64,000 nt of DNA from Bog-473 sp963788585 (GCA_963788585.1 CAWBHA010000003.1:744001-808000), one strand, 5' to 3'; counted from the first letter of the stretch, positions 46,112 through 55,998 are shown. A program made the numbers and translations. The notes: generated from the letters alone by a model not told the origin.

Positions 46112-46230
46112 GTCCGCTCCCGGGGTTCCCGAGATCGATTCCTGGCGCGCTCGGCGTTCACGTTCCGCACGATCTCGTTCGATCCTCCTGTGATGGCGTC
46201 GCGTAGAGCGTAAAGGACGGCGCCCTGCCG
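46108..46230 (-). pseudogene. Acyl-CoA dehydrogenase C-terminal remnant
   Basis: In the frame ending at TGA (complement of 46108-46110) the text YALRDAITGGSNEIVRNVNA then ER matches the conserved acyl-CoA dehydrogenase end (GGxxEIxRNxxxER) with the catalytic-domain final helix. No other part of such a gene is found to the right; 46231-46484 has no dehydrogenase sequence in any frame. The stop overlaps the MBL GTG, as in a former operon. It is either a deletion remnant or a gene lost through sequence errors; remnant seems likelier. Confidence 0.5.
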
Positions 46231-46484
46231 GCGCCCATCCTCGTGGACGGGTACGCCGCATTCGGGCCTTGACCCTCCCAAGGGGGAGGCCCGAGGATCT
46301 CCCTCTGGGATCAATGGTCAAGGAAAATCGCCATCACCGCCGGCTCCGACCAGGTCTGGGACGCCCTCCGCGAGAACGGGGGGTCGGCGAGCGGGTCGTC
46401 CCGGAATTCGTCGTCGCCTCGGGGCTCGAGGGCCCCGACCGGGAGATTCACGTGCTCGTCCGGCTCCGCCGACCGCGGCCGGGT
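46231..46484. other. Short gap between the dehydrogenase remnant and the crotonase
   Basis: About 250 bases. A minus-strand frame of about 46 codons from GTG near 46452 (residues NLPVGALEPRGDDEFRDDPL) is open, but has no recognisable family. No other feature is seen. Confidence 0.3.
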
Positions 46485-47474
46485 TCAGGGCGCGAGCTCG
46501 TCCACCAGTCCCCACTCGAGCGCGGTCGCGGCGTCGACGGTGCTGCCCGAGAAGGCCAGCCACGCGGTACGCAGGCGGCCGATGCGCCGCGGCAGGCTGA
46601 CCGTGCCGCCTGCGCCGGGCACGAGGCCGAGGCCGATCTCAGGCAGCGCGATCTGCGTGTCGGGCGCGGCCACGACTCGGCCGCAGAACGCGGCGAGCTC
46701 GATGCCCGAGCCGAAGGTGGCGCCGTGGACGAAGCAGACGGCCGGCTTGTCGAGCCGGGCCAGGCTGCGGCCGGCGCTCCGCTCGAGCCGGATGAGGTGG
46801 GCCGTCGCCGGGTCGGCGCGTGAGCCGAACTCGTCGAGGTCCCCTCCGGCGCAGAACGCCCGGCCCTCCCCGCGCAGCTCGACCCGCGTGATGCCCGGGT
46901 CAGCCGCGGCCAGGGTGAGGGCCTCGACGAGCTCGTCCCGCATCTGTGCATCGAGGGCGTTGAGGCGCTGCGGCCGCGTGAGCGTGATGGCCAGGGTGCC
47001 GCCGTGGCGCTGGGTCTGCACCCGGGGCCCGGCTTCGCGGTGGTCCCGAGGTGGGTTGGCCGCTCGCCACGCCGCGAACTCGGGACCGGACTGGAGGACC
47101 GAATAGGCGGCGGACTCGGCCACCAGGCCGTCGCCTACGGAGAGCTCGGCCTGGTTGCGGAGCAGCAACGCCAGCGTCGTCCCGGTGATCGGGTGCACCG
47201 CCAGGTTGTCCTCGACGCGCGCCAGCGCCGGGTCCCCGTCGGCCACGACGACGTCGCACAGTTCCAGCCAGCCACCGGCCACCTCGCCACCCTCGCCGCT
47301 TGCGACGCCCACCACCACGAACGGCAGGCTCGACCGTCGCTCGGCCGCGACACCGGACGGATCCGGCAGGCCCCGGCCCAGGACGACCTGCACGGCGCCG
47401 GTCCGTTCGGGGGTGAGATCGCTGCGCAACTCGGCGAGGAGCGCGTCGGCGCTGAGGAGCTCGAGAATCGCCAG
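46485..47474 (-). CDS. Crotonase-family protein with N-terminal extension
   Basis: The C-terminal 180 residues are a crotonase: AITLTRPQRLNALDAQMRDE, RAFCAGGDLDEFGSRADPAT, VHGATFGSGIELAAFCGRVV and LPEIGLGLVPGAGGTVSLPR, with both oxyanion segments and Glu positions. The first about 130 residues, VVVGVASGEGGEVAGGWLEL onward, look like a second degenerate crotonase-type half. No ATG/GTG exists near the natural start: TTG 47429 is the nearest, or a CTG at 47474 keeps LAILELLSADALLAEL. It is divergent from a CoA-transferase gene. Confidence 0.78.
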   Translation of the reverse strand: MAILELLSADALLAELRSDLTPERTGAVQVVLGRGLPDPSGVAAERRSSLPFVVVGVASGEGGEVAGGWLELCDVVVADGDPALARVEDNLAVHPITGTTLALLLRNQAELSVGDGLVAESAAYSVLQSGPEFAAWRAANPPRDHREAGPRVQTQRHGGTLAITLTRPQRLNALDAQMRDELVEALTLAAADPGITRVELRGEGRAFCAGGDLDEFGSRADPATAHLIRLERSAGRSLARLDKPAVCFVHGATFGSGIELAAFCGRVVAAPDTQIALPEIGLGLVPGAGGTVSLPRRIGRLRTAWLAFSGSTVDAATALEWGLVDELAP

Positions 47475-47491
47475 ACGTTACCCTGCCCCGG

Positions 47492-48750
47492 GTGGAGGAT
47501 CCCCGGGTGACGAGGTGGGCGGCGAGCGGCGCCATGGCGCTCACCGGGCGCGCCGACGCACCCTGCGGCCCGCCCGAGCGCCTGGTCGACGGGGTGGATC
47601 GTCTCGGGCGCGCGGTCGGCGGCTCCTCCGGCTCCGGCCTCGACGCGCTGGCGCTGCTCGGCGAACGCGCCGCGCTCATGGGGTTGTGGCGGCGCGGCGC
47701 CATCAGCTGTGGCGGGAGCTGCCGGCTGCTCCCGACCGCGGCGGGTGGCCATGTCGCCGTGTCGCTGCCCCGGCGGGAAGACCTCGAGGCGGTGGCGGCC
47801 TGGCTCGAGCTCGACGACGTGCCACAGACGACGCCGGCGACCTGGTCGGCCGTTGCGACACACCTGGCCAGGCGCGACCTCGAGCCGTTACTCGCTCGCG
47901 CGCAGCTGCTGGGTCTGCCCGTCGCCAGGGTCGGCGAGGTGCAGGGCACGGGAGGCAGGCACGGCGACGGTGAGGGCGACGGCGTCGTGCGTCACGCCCT
48001 CGGTCCCGCCCCGCCGCGCACCGTCACGGGCCTCCGCGTCGTCGACCTGTCCGCCCTCTGGGCGGGTCCGCTGTGCGGTGACCTCCTGGCCGGTGCCGGA
48101 GCCTCGGTCGTGAAGGTGGAGTCCACGGCGCGGCCCGACGGCGCGCGGCGCGGCCCGGCCCCGTTCTTCGATCTGCTCAACGCGCGCAAGCGGTCGGTCG
48201 CGCTCGACTTCGCACGCGCCGAGGGCCGACGGGCCTTACGGTGCCTCGTCGCGTCGGGCGGACGTGGTCATCGAAGCGAGCCGGCCTCGTGCCCTCGAGC
48301 AGCTGGGGATCGTCGCGTCCGACGCCGTCCGCTCCGGCGGGCCGCAGGTGTGGGTCTCCATCACCGGCTACGGGCGCGACGACGACGCGGCGGGCCGCGT
48401 GGCCTTCGGCGACGACGCCGCGGCCGGCCGGCGGGCTCGTCGTGTGGGCCGACGGGTCTCCGCTCTTCTGTGCCGACGCCGTCGCCGACCCGCTCACGGG
48501 GTTGACCGCGGCCCAGGCCAGTCTGGCGGCCCTGGCGGAGGGTGGGCGCTGGGTGCTCGACGTGTCGATGGCCGGCGTGGCCGCGGGCCTGGCCGGGCCG
48601 ACCCTGCCGGCCGCGCCGGGGTTGGCCGTCGCCGGGCCCCGTGCCCGCACGCCGGCGGGACGGGCACCGGCACTGGGGGCGGACACCGCCGCGGTCCTTG
48701 CCGAGGTGGGAGTCGAAGTGGGCGCCGAGGAGGGACCCGCCGCCCGGTGA
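47492..48750 (+). CDS. Family III (CaiB/BaiF) CoA-transferase with extra N-terminal region (two frame breaks)
   Basis: The first 165 residues (WAASGAMALTGRADAPCGPP...VSLPRREDLEAVAAWLEL) precede the usual start TVTGLRVVDLSALWAGPLCG, which carries the family CoA-binding fold, and ESTARPDGARRGPAPFFDLL. Breaks near 48247 and 48428 lead through VVIEASRPRALEQLGI, TGYGRDDDAAGRVAFGDDAA and the C-terminus LVVWADGSPLFCADAVADPL. The unusual order suggests a swapped or added domain. The catalytic Asp of the family could not be placed with certainty. Confidence 0.72.
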
Positions 48751-48849
48751 GCCGCCGTCACGTGAGCCGGAGGCCGGCGCATCGGTTGGACAACGCCGCT
48801 CCCGCCCAACGAAGCTGCGTCGTCACGCACAGCCAGGGAGGGATCCACG

Positions 48850-50078
48850 TTGGCAGACATCATGGAAGGTGTTCGCATCCTGGAGGTGGCCGAGCACACG
48901 TTCGTGCCGGCGGCCTCGGCCATCCTGGCCGACTGGGGCGCCGAGGTCATCAAGGTCGAGCACCCCGAGCGCGGCGACGCCATGCGCGGCCTCGCCTCGA
49001 GCGGCGTCATGCCCTCGATGGGCAATGTGCACGTGCTCCTCGAGCACTCCAACCGGGGGAAGAAGAGCATCGGCATCGACGTCGCCACCGAGAAGGGCCT
49101 CGACCTCATCTACCGGCTGGCCGCGACGTCCGACGTGTTCCTCACCAACAAGCTTCCGGCTGTGCGCAAGAAGCTCCACATCGAGCTCGAGGACATCCGC
49201 GCCCACAACCCAAACATCATCTACGTGGCCGGGACCGGTGGCGGCGAACGCGGCCCCGAGGCCGACCGCGGCGGTTACGACTTCCTGAGCTACTGGTGCC
49301 GGGCCGGCAGCGCCATGGGGACCACGCCGACCGACGTGGACTACCTCGCCGGGCAGCCCGGGCCGGGTTACGGCGACTCCATCGGCGGGATGACCATCGC
49401 CGGCGGGATCCTCGGCGCCCTCTTCCATCGCGAGCGCACCGGGGAGGCGCTCCCCGTCGACGTGTCGCTCCTGGGCGTCGGCATGTGGTCCATGAGCCCC
49501 GCGGTGGCCCTCTCGCTGCAGCTGAACATGCCCTGGCGCCCCGGACCGAGCCGTGGCGGTGGCGCGGGGCCGGCCAACCCCCTGGTCGGCACCTACCGCA
49601 CGCAGGACGGCCGCTTCCTCGCGTTCTCCTGTCTCCAGGGGTTCAAGTACTGGCCCAGCGCGTGCCGGACGATCGGGCGCGAGGACCTCATCACCGACGA
49701 GCGGTTCTCTTCGCACGAGCAGCTGGCGGCGAACGCCGGCAGCGGCGCGGGAGATCCTCAAAGAGGTGTTCGCGTCGGCGCCGTTGCAGCGAGTGGAAGG
49801 CACGACTCGACTCGTTCGAGGGGCAGTGGTCGGTCGCGCAGGACAGCCTCGAGCTCACGACCGATCCCCAGGTGCTGGCGAACGGGTTGCTCGGGGAGAC
49901 CGCCACCGCCGACGGGACGCCCTTCCAGCTCGTCACCACGCCCGTGCAGTTCGCCGGCGAGCCGGCCCCTCCCAAGCGCGCGCCCGAGTTCAACGAGCAC
50001 TGCGACGAGATCCTGGCCAGCATCGAGTGCGACGCCGACGAGATGCTCGAGCTCAAGGTGGCGGGGGTCGTGGCCTGA
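48850..50078 (+). CDS. Family III CoA-transferase (CaiB/BaiF) (two frame breaks)
   Basis: Canonical N-terminus ILEVAEHTFVPAASAILADW then GAEVIKVEHPERGDAMRGL, SNRGKKSIGIDVATEKGLDL, and DFLSYWCRAGSAMGTTP with the catalytic-Asp region. Breaks near 49740 and 49797 lead through AREILKEVFASAPL to VQFAGEPAPPKRAPEFNEHC, the standard family end. About 409 residues. TTG 48850 has GGGAGGG upstream; ATG 48862 is an alternative. It moves CoA between carboxylic acids; its partner acid is unknown. Confidence 0.85.
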
Positions 50079-50668
50079 CAGGTCCCGACCGGACGGCGCT
50101 GCTCTTCGTGGAGTGCCAGCGCGGCGTCGTCGGCGACCTGTCGGTGCTCCCGGCGCTGGCCGAGGCCGCCCGCCCCGCGCTCGCCGCGATGGGGCGCCTG
50201 GCGGCCGGTGCTCGGGACGCCGGCGTGACGGTGGGGCACCTCACCTATCTCCCGCTGGCCGACGGCCGTTCGGCCAGCGGGCGTACGCCGCTCATGCGCG
50301 CCACGTCCTCGACGGCGGCCTGGCGCGAGTCCGGTCCGGCGCTCGAGATCGTGCCCGAGATCGGGGTCGGACCGGACGACCTGGTGCTGGCGCGCCATCA
50401 GGGCATCTCGCCGGTGTATCGCACCGAGGTGCTCGCCGTGCTGCGCAACATGGGCCTGGACCATGTCGTGGTGGCGGGGGTGTCGACCAATCTCGCCGTG
50501 CTCCTCACCGCGGTCGGCGCGGCCGACGAGGACTTCGCCGTCACGGTGGCGACTGACGCGACGGTCGGCACCCCACCCGAGCACCACGCGTCCATGCTGC
50601 GCCACAGCCTTGCCTTCGTCGCCCGCCTCGCCAGCACGGACGAGCTGCTGGACGAGTGGTCCGGCTGA
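50075..50668 (+). CDS. Isochorismatase-fold protein with altered catalytic triad
   Basis: A 197-residue isochorismatase/cysteine-hydrolase fold: TALLFVECQRGVVGD, VTVGHLTYLPLADGR, LVLARHQGISP and VVVAGVSTNLAVLLTAVGA. In the family the triad is Asp, Lys, Cys; here the aligned positions are Glu13, Arg107 and Ala141. The loss of Cys recalls EntB-type isochorismatases, but Asp and Lys are changed too. The only in-frame start is CTG 50075, overlapping the CoA-transferase stop (CTGA). Hydrolase activity is doubtful. Confidence 0.78.
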   Translation: MTGPDRTALLFVECQRGVVGDLSVLPALAEAARPALAAMGRLAAGARDAGVTVGHLTYLPLADGRSASGRTPLMRATSSTAAWRESGPALEIVPEIGVGPDDLVLARHQGISPVYRTEVLAVLRNMGLDHVVVAGVSTNLAVLLTAVGAADEDFAVTVATDATVGTPPEHHASMLRHSLAFVARLASTDELLDEWSG

Positions 50669-50711
50669 CGCCCCGACAGTCGCGACGGTCCGGGCCGTCC
50701 GGATCAGTCGA

Positions 50712-52184
50712 TCAGCCTGGCCAGGCGATGGCCTTGGTCTCGAGGTATTGCTCGAGACCCTCGATCCCGCACTGGCGACCGATCCCGCTGTCCTTGTAGC
50801 CGCCATAGGGCGAGTCCGCCCCGTACCACAGGCCCCCGTTGACGCCGATGGAGCCGGTGCGGATGCGCCGGGCGATGGCGGTGGCCCGCTCCTCGGAGGC
50901 GGACACCACGCCGCCGGAGAGGCCGTACGTGCTGTCGTTGGTGATGCGCACGGCGTCGTCGTCGTCCTCGTAGGGGATGACGCAGAGGACCGGCCCGAAG
51001 ATCTCCTCCTGGGCGATCGTCATGGAGTTGTCGACGTCGACGAAGAGGGTCGGCTCGACGAACCAGCCCTTGGGCTGATCGGCGGGACGGCCACCGCCGA
51101 AGACGAGCTTGGCGCCCTCCTCCTGCCCCTTGGCGATGTAGCCGAGCACGCGGTCGCGCTGCTTGGCGCTCACGACCGGGCCCATGACGACGGCGTCGCT
51201 CGACGGGTCACCGTACGGAATCCCCGCCATGCCGGCAGTGATGAGCTCCACACCCTCGTCGTAGCGTGACCGGGGCAACAGCAGCCGCGTCTGCATGGCG
51301 CACCCTTGTCCCGCGTGCACGCAGACCATGGAGGCCATGGGCACCGTGGAGGGGAAGTCGGCGTCGTCGCACACGATCAAGGCCGACTTGCCGCCGAGCT
51401 CGAGGAAGACGCGCTTCAGCGTGGCCGCGCCCTTCTCCATGATCCGCTTGCCGGTCACGGTCGATCCCGTGAACGAAATGAGGTCGACCTTGGGCGAGAG
51501 CGTGAGCTCCTCGCCGACCAGGTGGTCAGACGACGTCACCACGTTGACCACGCCGGCGGGGATGTCCGTCTTCTCCGCGATGAGGCGGCCGAGCCGGGTG
51601 GCATTCCAGGGCGTGTCCGGCGCCGGCTTGATGATCGTCGTGTTGCCCGTGGCCAGGATCGGGCCCAGCTTGTTGAGCGTGACCTCCAACGGGTAGTTCC
51701 ACGGCACGATGGAGCCGATCACACCCATGGGCTCCTTGATGACGCCGCGCCGGCTCTTCATCCCCATCATCTCGGAGTCGGGCAGCGACCGCTCCCACTC
51801 GAACTCGTCGATCATCTTGGTCGGCCAGCCCAGAGCCTCGTCGATCGGCCAGTCGACCTGGGCCGCGAAGGTCATCATGCGGGGCGAGCCGACCTCGGCG
51901 ATGATCTCCTCGCGGTACGCCTCCCGCTCCGCCTCCAGAGCGGATTGCAGCTGCTCCAGGCAGCGCTTGCGCAGCGCGTGGTTGGTCGCCCAGTCCGTCT
52001 CGTCGAAGGCCCGTCGGGCGGCATCGATGGCCCGCTGCATGTCGGCGGCCGAGGCATCGGCCACCTCGCCGAGCACCTCCTCCGTCGCCGGATTGATGTT
52101 CTCGAACCGCTTGCCCGACGCCGCTTCCACGAGCTCGCCGTCAATGAGCATGCGGATCTCACCGCTCCTGACCTGGCTGGACAT
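50712..52184 (-). CDS. Aldehyde dehydrogenase (NAD(P)-dependent)
   Basis: A 490-residue ALDH: SIVPWNYPLEVTLNKLGPIL, LISFTGSTVTGKRIMEKGAA, catalytic Glu in VFLELGGKSALIV and nucleophile Cys in VHAGQGCAMQTRLLLP; EEIFGPVLCVIPYEDDDDAV and PYGGYKDSGIGRQCG complete the pattern. It is convergent with the isochorismatase-fold gene. In this acyl-CoA context it may oxidise an aldehyde side-chain product; substrate unknown. Confidence 0.93.
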   Translation of the reverse strand: MSSQVRSGEIRMLIDGELVEAASGKRFENINPATEEVLGEVADASAADMQRAIDAARRAFDETDWATNHALRKRCLEQLQSALEAEREAYREEIIAEVGSPRMMTFAAQVDWPIDEALGWPTKMIDEFEWERSLPDSEMMGMKSRRGVIKEPMGVIGSIVPWNYPLEVTLNKLGPILATGNTTIIKPAPDTPWNATRLGRLIAEKTDIPAGVVNVVTSSDHLVGEELTLSPKVDLISFTGSTVTGKRIMEKGAATLKRVFLELGGKSALIVCDDADFPSTVPMASMVCVHAGQGCAMQTRLLLPRSRYDEGVELITAGMAGIPYGDPSSDAVVMGPVVSAKQRDRVLGYIAKGQEEGAKLVFGGGRPADQPKGWFVEPTLFVDVDNSMTIAQEEIFGPVLCVIPYEDDDDAVRITNDSTYGLSGGVVSASEERATAIARRIRTGSIGVNGGLWYGADSPYGGYKDSGIGRQCGIEGLEQYLETKAIAWPG

Positions 52185-52349
52185 GCCTCGACCCCCTTCG
52201 GATCACCACGGAACTCCCGGCCGCGGCGAGGCTAGGTTTCGCCGCCGCGACCGGTCAAGACGACTGGCGTCGCCCTCCTCGCCGAACGCGCCCGTACCAG
52301 TGGGGCGCACGCGGCGCCCCGAGCAGCACGGCTCCCGCCGCCTCCGCCG

Positions 52350-53810
52350 TTACGAACGACCGCGCCGACTGAAGCGCCGCCCGTCGCCCCACCACGGGCG
52401 CAACGCGATCCGCGCCGGCGGCAGGCTCCCATAGACGAGGACGGCCCGCCCGCTCGGCAGGCAGCGCAGGTCCTCGGGCGGCAGCAGGCGCCGTGGCCCC
52501 GTCGTCGCCGTGGTGGAGCGGCGTCCCGACGGGTCTCGCGTGACGGAGGGATGTGCCACCTCCTCGTCGCCCACCAGGCGGCTGGCGTACTCGAGCGTGT
52601 CGGGGTCGGCGATGCCCGAGAGGAACAACTTGGCCCGATGGTTGTTCAGCACGGTCGGCGCTCGCGCCCCGTAACGCCCCCGCACCTGCGCCAGGTCCTG
52701 CCAGACCGTCACGATCTGGATGCCGTGCGACGCGCACGTGGCAGCCAGCCCATCGAGCTCGGGCAGCGGAGCGATGTGCGCCGCCTCGTCGAGCACCACC
52801 AACAATGGCGGGTCGAGGCGGCGGCCCGACCGGGTGGCGGTCGTGAACGCGTGCGCCAGGACCTGCTGGGTCAAGGCGGTGAAGTAGCCGCGCAGGCGCC
52901 GCTGGTCGTGCGCCGGCGCGCACAGGTACAGCGTGTGGGCTCCGCCGAGGAGCTCTTCGGGCTCGAACGGGCCCCCCGCCCCGCCGCGCCACGTGCCGCC
53001 GCGGTCGCTCTCGTGGGCGAAAGGTGCCAGCACGGTCTCGGCCGTCGTGTAAACCGAGCTGCGCGTGCGCTCGTCGCGGCACCAGGTGGCGCGGGCCGCA
53101 TCCAGTGCTGCGCCCGGCGCGGCGCGCTCGAGGATGCCCGCGACCTCTCCGACCTCCTGGGTGTCGACCCAGCGGACGACGTCGGCCATGCTGCGTCCCT
53201 CGAGCGCCGCGGCCAGGAACAGCGGCGCCAGCAACTTGGCCGCCGTGGCGTACCAGAACTCACCGTCCGCCGTCGTCCCGTCCACCTTGGCCGAATCGCA
53301 GAGATCCGCCGCCGTCCGGCGGGCCTCGGACCAGTCGGCGCAACGCGTCAGCGGCGACCACGTGCTCGGCGGGGTGTTGGTGCAGCCCGTGGGGTCGATG
53401 CACCATACGCGGCCGCGCCGTGCGCACGTCCCCAGGGTGTGGCGCAACAGATCGCTCTTGACGCTCGCGGCCACTACGGGGCCGCGCCAGCCCAAGATGG
53501 CGGGGACGGCCAGGCAGGTCGTCTTCCCGCTCTGCGTCGGGCCGACGACGACCAGCGACTGCGACGCCTCGCCCGCCACACCGACGGCACGGACGACGCC
53601 CGGCCGCACGCCGACGACGAGGCGGCCGGGAGGCGGCGCGTCGGCCTTGACGAGCAGCGCACGCAGGTCGCGTCGCCTCCCCCACCGGGCGCCGCGGTCC
53701 CGCTGCGGCCGCCCGACGCCCGGATGCCGCAGTCCACTCCGGAGTGACAGGCCGGCCAGCAGGACCGCGCCGAGGGCGAGCGGGAGCACGGTGGCGGTGA
53801 GGCCGTTCAC
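52350..53810 (-). CDS. Type IV secretion coupling protein (VirD4/TraG-like ATPase)
   Basis: A 486-residue protein with an N-terminal hydrophobic stretch (ATVLPLALGAVLLAGLSL), Walker A VVVGPTQSGKTTCLAVPA, RGPVVAASVKSDLLRHTL, Walker B LLVVLDEAAHIAPLPELDGL and WQDLAQVRGRYG, with RPWWGDGRRF near the end. These mark the VirD4/TraG coupling-protein family that docks substrates onto the channel. GTG 53810 overlaps the stop of the VirB4-like gene (53807-53810). Confidence 0.87.
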   Translation of the reverse strand: MNGLTATVLPLALGAVLLAGLSLRSGLRHPGVGRPQRDRGARWGRRRDLRALLVKADAPPPGRLVVGVRPGVVRAVGVAGEASQSLVVVGPTQSGKTTCLAVPAILGWRGPVVAASVKSDLLRHTLGTCARRGRVWCIDPTGCTNTPPSTWSPLTRCADWSEARRTAADLCDSAKVDGTTADGEFWYATAAKLLAPLFLAAALEGRSMADVVRWVDTQEVGEVAGILERAAPGAALDAARATWCRDERTRSSVYTTAETVLAPFAHESDRGGTWRGGAGGPFEPEELLGGAHTLYLCAPAHDQRRLRGYFTALTQQVLAHAFTTATRSGRRLDPPLLVVLDEAAHIAPLPELDGLAATCASHGIQIVTVWQDLAQVRGRYGARAPTVLNNHRAKLFLSGIADPDTLEYASRLVGDEEVAHPSVTRDPSGRRSTTATTGPRRLLPPEDLRCLPSGRAVLVYGSLPPARIALRPWWGDGRRFSRRGRS

Positions 53811-55120
53811 CGCCCGCCACCGCGACCGCGACCGCCACCCGTCATGGCGGCGTCGGTGTCCACGATGAGCCGCTCTGCCGCGCTGAGACGGTGCTGCACC
53901 AGGAAGGAGCGCTGGCCGACCTTCCACAGTGCGACGCCGCGACGAAGCTGCGGAAGCAGGTCCGTCTCCGTGGCCGACAAGGAGAGGAGCTCGCTCGCCA
54001 CCTCGAGCTCGCCCGGCGACTGCGCGTAGACGACCCTGGTCTCGGAGTCCGAGAGGAGGCCTTGGGCGAGCGCCACCTGCTCGGAGTCCGACGCGCCCAC
54101 GGAGCGGAGGTCAGAGACGCGGTGCAACACGGCGACGTTCGAGACGCCGAAGGCACGCGACAACTTCCACGACGCCTGCAGCCACCGCGCCACGCCCAGG
54201 TTGGACAGGATCGCCCAAGCCTCATCGACGACGAGGAAGAACCCTCCTCGCACCGAGCCCGCCGTGGCGGTCGCGGCGCTCCGGGACAAGGCCGCCTGCA
54301 GCCACGCGGTGGCACAGGCCATCAGCACGCCCAGCGCCGCCGACGAATAGAGCGCGGAGAGGTCGAGCACCACCAACGGCGCCGAGAGATCGAGACCCGG
54401 CGTGGTGGGTCCGTCGAACATGCCACGCAGGTCGCCGTGCACGAGCCGGCGCAGTTCGAGCGCCACGTCGCGGCCGTCCTCGAGGAGGTCACGCAGCTCG
54501 GTGCGGAGCGCGCGTGCTGCCGACGCGCTCGGCGACAGCAGCGCCTCGACCACCATCGGCACGGTCGGTACCGCCGCCCCGCCCGCGACGTCCTCGAGCG
54601 CGGCCCCGAGCGCGGCGCGCTCCCGGGGCACGAGGTCCCGTCCGAGGCAGGCGCTGGCCAGCGAAGAGAGCAGGCCGATGCGGCGGCGCTCGGTGGCGTC
54701 GGTCCCCGGGCCGCCGTCCGCGACGACGCGGACGTCGCCGTCGGGACCGGGGTCGAGCGGGTTGAGGCGGATCGCACCTCCGGGGCGAAGTGCGACCGGG
54801 CGGACGCCCCACGCATCGGCCAGGTCGCCGTACTCCCCCTTGGGGTCGACCACCCAGGCCCGCCGGCCGAACACGGCCTGGCGCCACAGGAACGCCTTGA
54901 CGAACGCGCTCTTGCCCCGTCCGATCTGGCCGAAGACGACCATGTTGGGGTTGGACACCACCCCGGCGGCGTAGAGCTCGAACGGGTCGAAGACGAACGA
55001 GCCGCCCAACAGGTCGTCTCCGATCACCACGCCGCGCCGGCCGAGACCCGCCTCGGCGATGAACGGGTAGGCCGCGCCCAGGTTGCGCGTCGTGACCTGA
55101 TGGGCCGGGACCCGGGGCAT
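53807..55120 (-). CDS. VirB4/TraC-like secretion ATPase
   Basis: A 437-residue ATPase: GVVIGDDLLGGSFVFDPFEL, Walker A VVFGQIGRGKSAFVKAFLWR, VVDPKGEYGDLADAWGVRPV, Walker B GGFFLVVDEAWAILSNLGVA and VLHRVSDLRSVGASDSEQVA. It matches the C-terminal ATPase half of VirB4; the usual N-terminal half is missing, as in the short actinobacterial form. ATG (complement 55118-55120) has GAGGGAG upstream. It powers pilus assembly or DNA transfer with the coupling protein. Confidence 0.87.
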   Translation of the reverse strand: MPRVPAHQVTTRNLGAAYPFIAEAGLGRRGVVIGDDLLGGSFVFDPFELYAAGVVSNPNMVVFGQIGRGKSAFVKAFLWRQAVFGRRAWVVDPKGEYGDLADAWGVRPVALRPGGAIRLNPLDPGPDGDVRVVADGGPGTDATERRRIGLLSSLASACLGRDLVPRERAALGAALEDVAGGAAVPTVPMVVEALLSPSASAARALRTELRDLLEDGRDVALELRRLVHGDLRGMFDGPTTPGLDLSAPLVVLDLSALYSSAALGVLMACATAWLQAALSRSAATATAGSVRGGFFLVVDEAWAILSNLGVARWLQASWKLSRAFGVSNVAVLHRVSDLRSVGASDSEQVALAQGLLSDSETRVVYAQSPGELEVASELLSLSATETDLLPQLRRGVALWKVGQRSFLVQHRLSAAERLIVDTDAAMTGGGRGRGGGR

Positions 55121-55278
55121 GCGCTCCCTCACGGCCGGTGAACGGTCGGGTCCCAGCCTCCTGGCGCGCCGCACCATGCGCCCCGTTGTCCCGACGCGTC
55201 CCACCCGACCCGGCGGCCTCTCCGTTACCTTGGCGCTGGCCGTGGCCGTCCCCGGGCCGCGGGGAAGGTTGAGCGCCC

Positions 55279-55971
55279 ATGAGCGACCCCAGTCGTACGT
55301 CCCCCTCCCTCGTCGTGTCACTGGCCGCGTTGACCGTGGTGAGCGGTTTCCTCGATTCGGTGAGCTACCTCGGCCTCGGGCACGTCTTCACCGCCAACAT
55401 GACCGGCAACGTGGCCCTGCTCGGGTTTGCCCTTGCCGGCGCGGCGGGATTCTCCTCCGCGGCCAGCCTGTGCGCACTCGGCGGCTTCCTGGTCGGCGCC
55501 GTCGTCGGCGGCCGCATCGCGCGCCGGGCGCCGGTGCGTCGCGATCTCCTGATGGCCGTCATGGCGATCGAGGTCGCGTTCACCATCGCCGCCGCCAGCA
55601 TCGCCGCCGCGGTATCAGCGTCGGGGCTCGGGTCGGGATGGCCGCGGTTCACCGTCATCGCGCTCCTCGCGACCAGCATGGGTGCCCGGAACACGGCGGT
55701 CCGCCGTCTGGGCGTGGCCGACATGACGACCACCGTGCTGACCACGACGCTGACCGGGCTGGCTTCCGACTCGTCGCTGGCCGGGGGCACCAACCCGAAC
55801 GTCTCGCACCGACTCGTCTCCGTCGTCTCGATGTTCGCGGGCGCCACGGTGGGTGCGGTGCTCACCATCCACGTCCACCCCGCGCTGGCCCTCGGGCTGG
55901 CGGCCGTCCTCGTCACGATGACGGCCGTCGTGCTCCTGCGGGAGCGGCCGGCCGAGCTCGGCCTGGCCTGA
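55279..55971 (+). CDS. YoaK/DUF1275 membrane protein
   Basis: A 230-residue membrane protein: VVSGFLDSVSYLGLGHVFTA, NMTGNVALLGFALAG and SMGARNTAVRRLGVADMTTT are the DUF1275 hallmarks, with about six membrane segments. Function unknown. It is on the plus strand, so its presence interrupts the minus-strand secretion module and faces the Nudix gene tail to tail. Confidence 0.9.
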   Translation: MSDPSRTSPSLVVSLAALTVVSGFLDSVSYLGLGHVFTANMTGNVALLGFALAGAAGFSSAASLCALGGFLVGAVVGGRIARRAPVRRDLLMAVMAIEVAFTIAAASIAAAVSASGLGSGWPRFTVIALLATSMGARNTAVRRLGVADMTTTVLTTTLTGLASDSSLAGGTNPNVSHRLVSVVSMFAGATVGAVLTIHVHPALALGLAAVLVTMTAVVLLRERPAELGLA

Positions 55972-55998
55972 CCGCCACCCGCCGGCCCCGGGCGTCCC

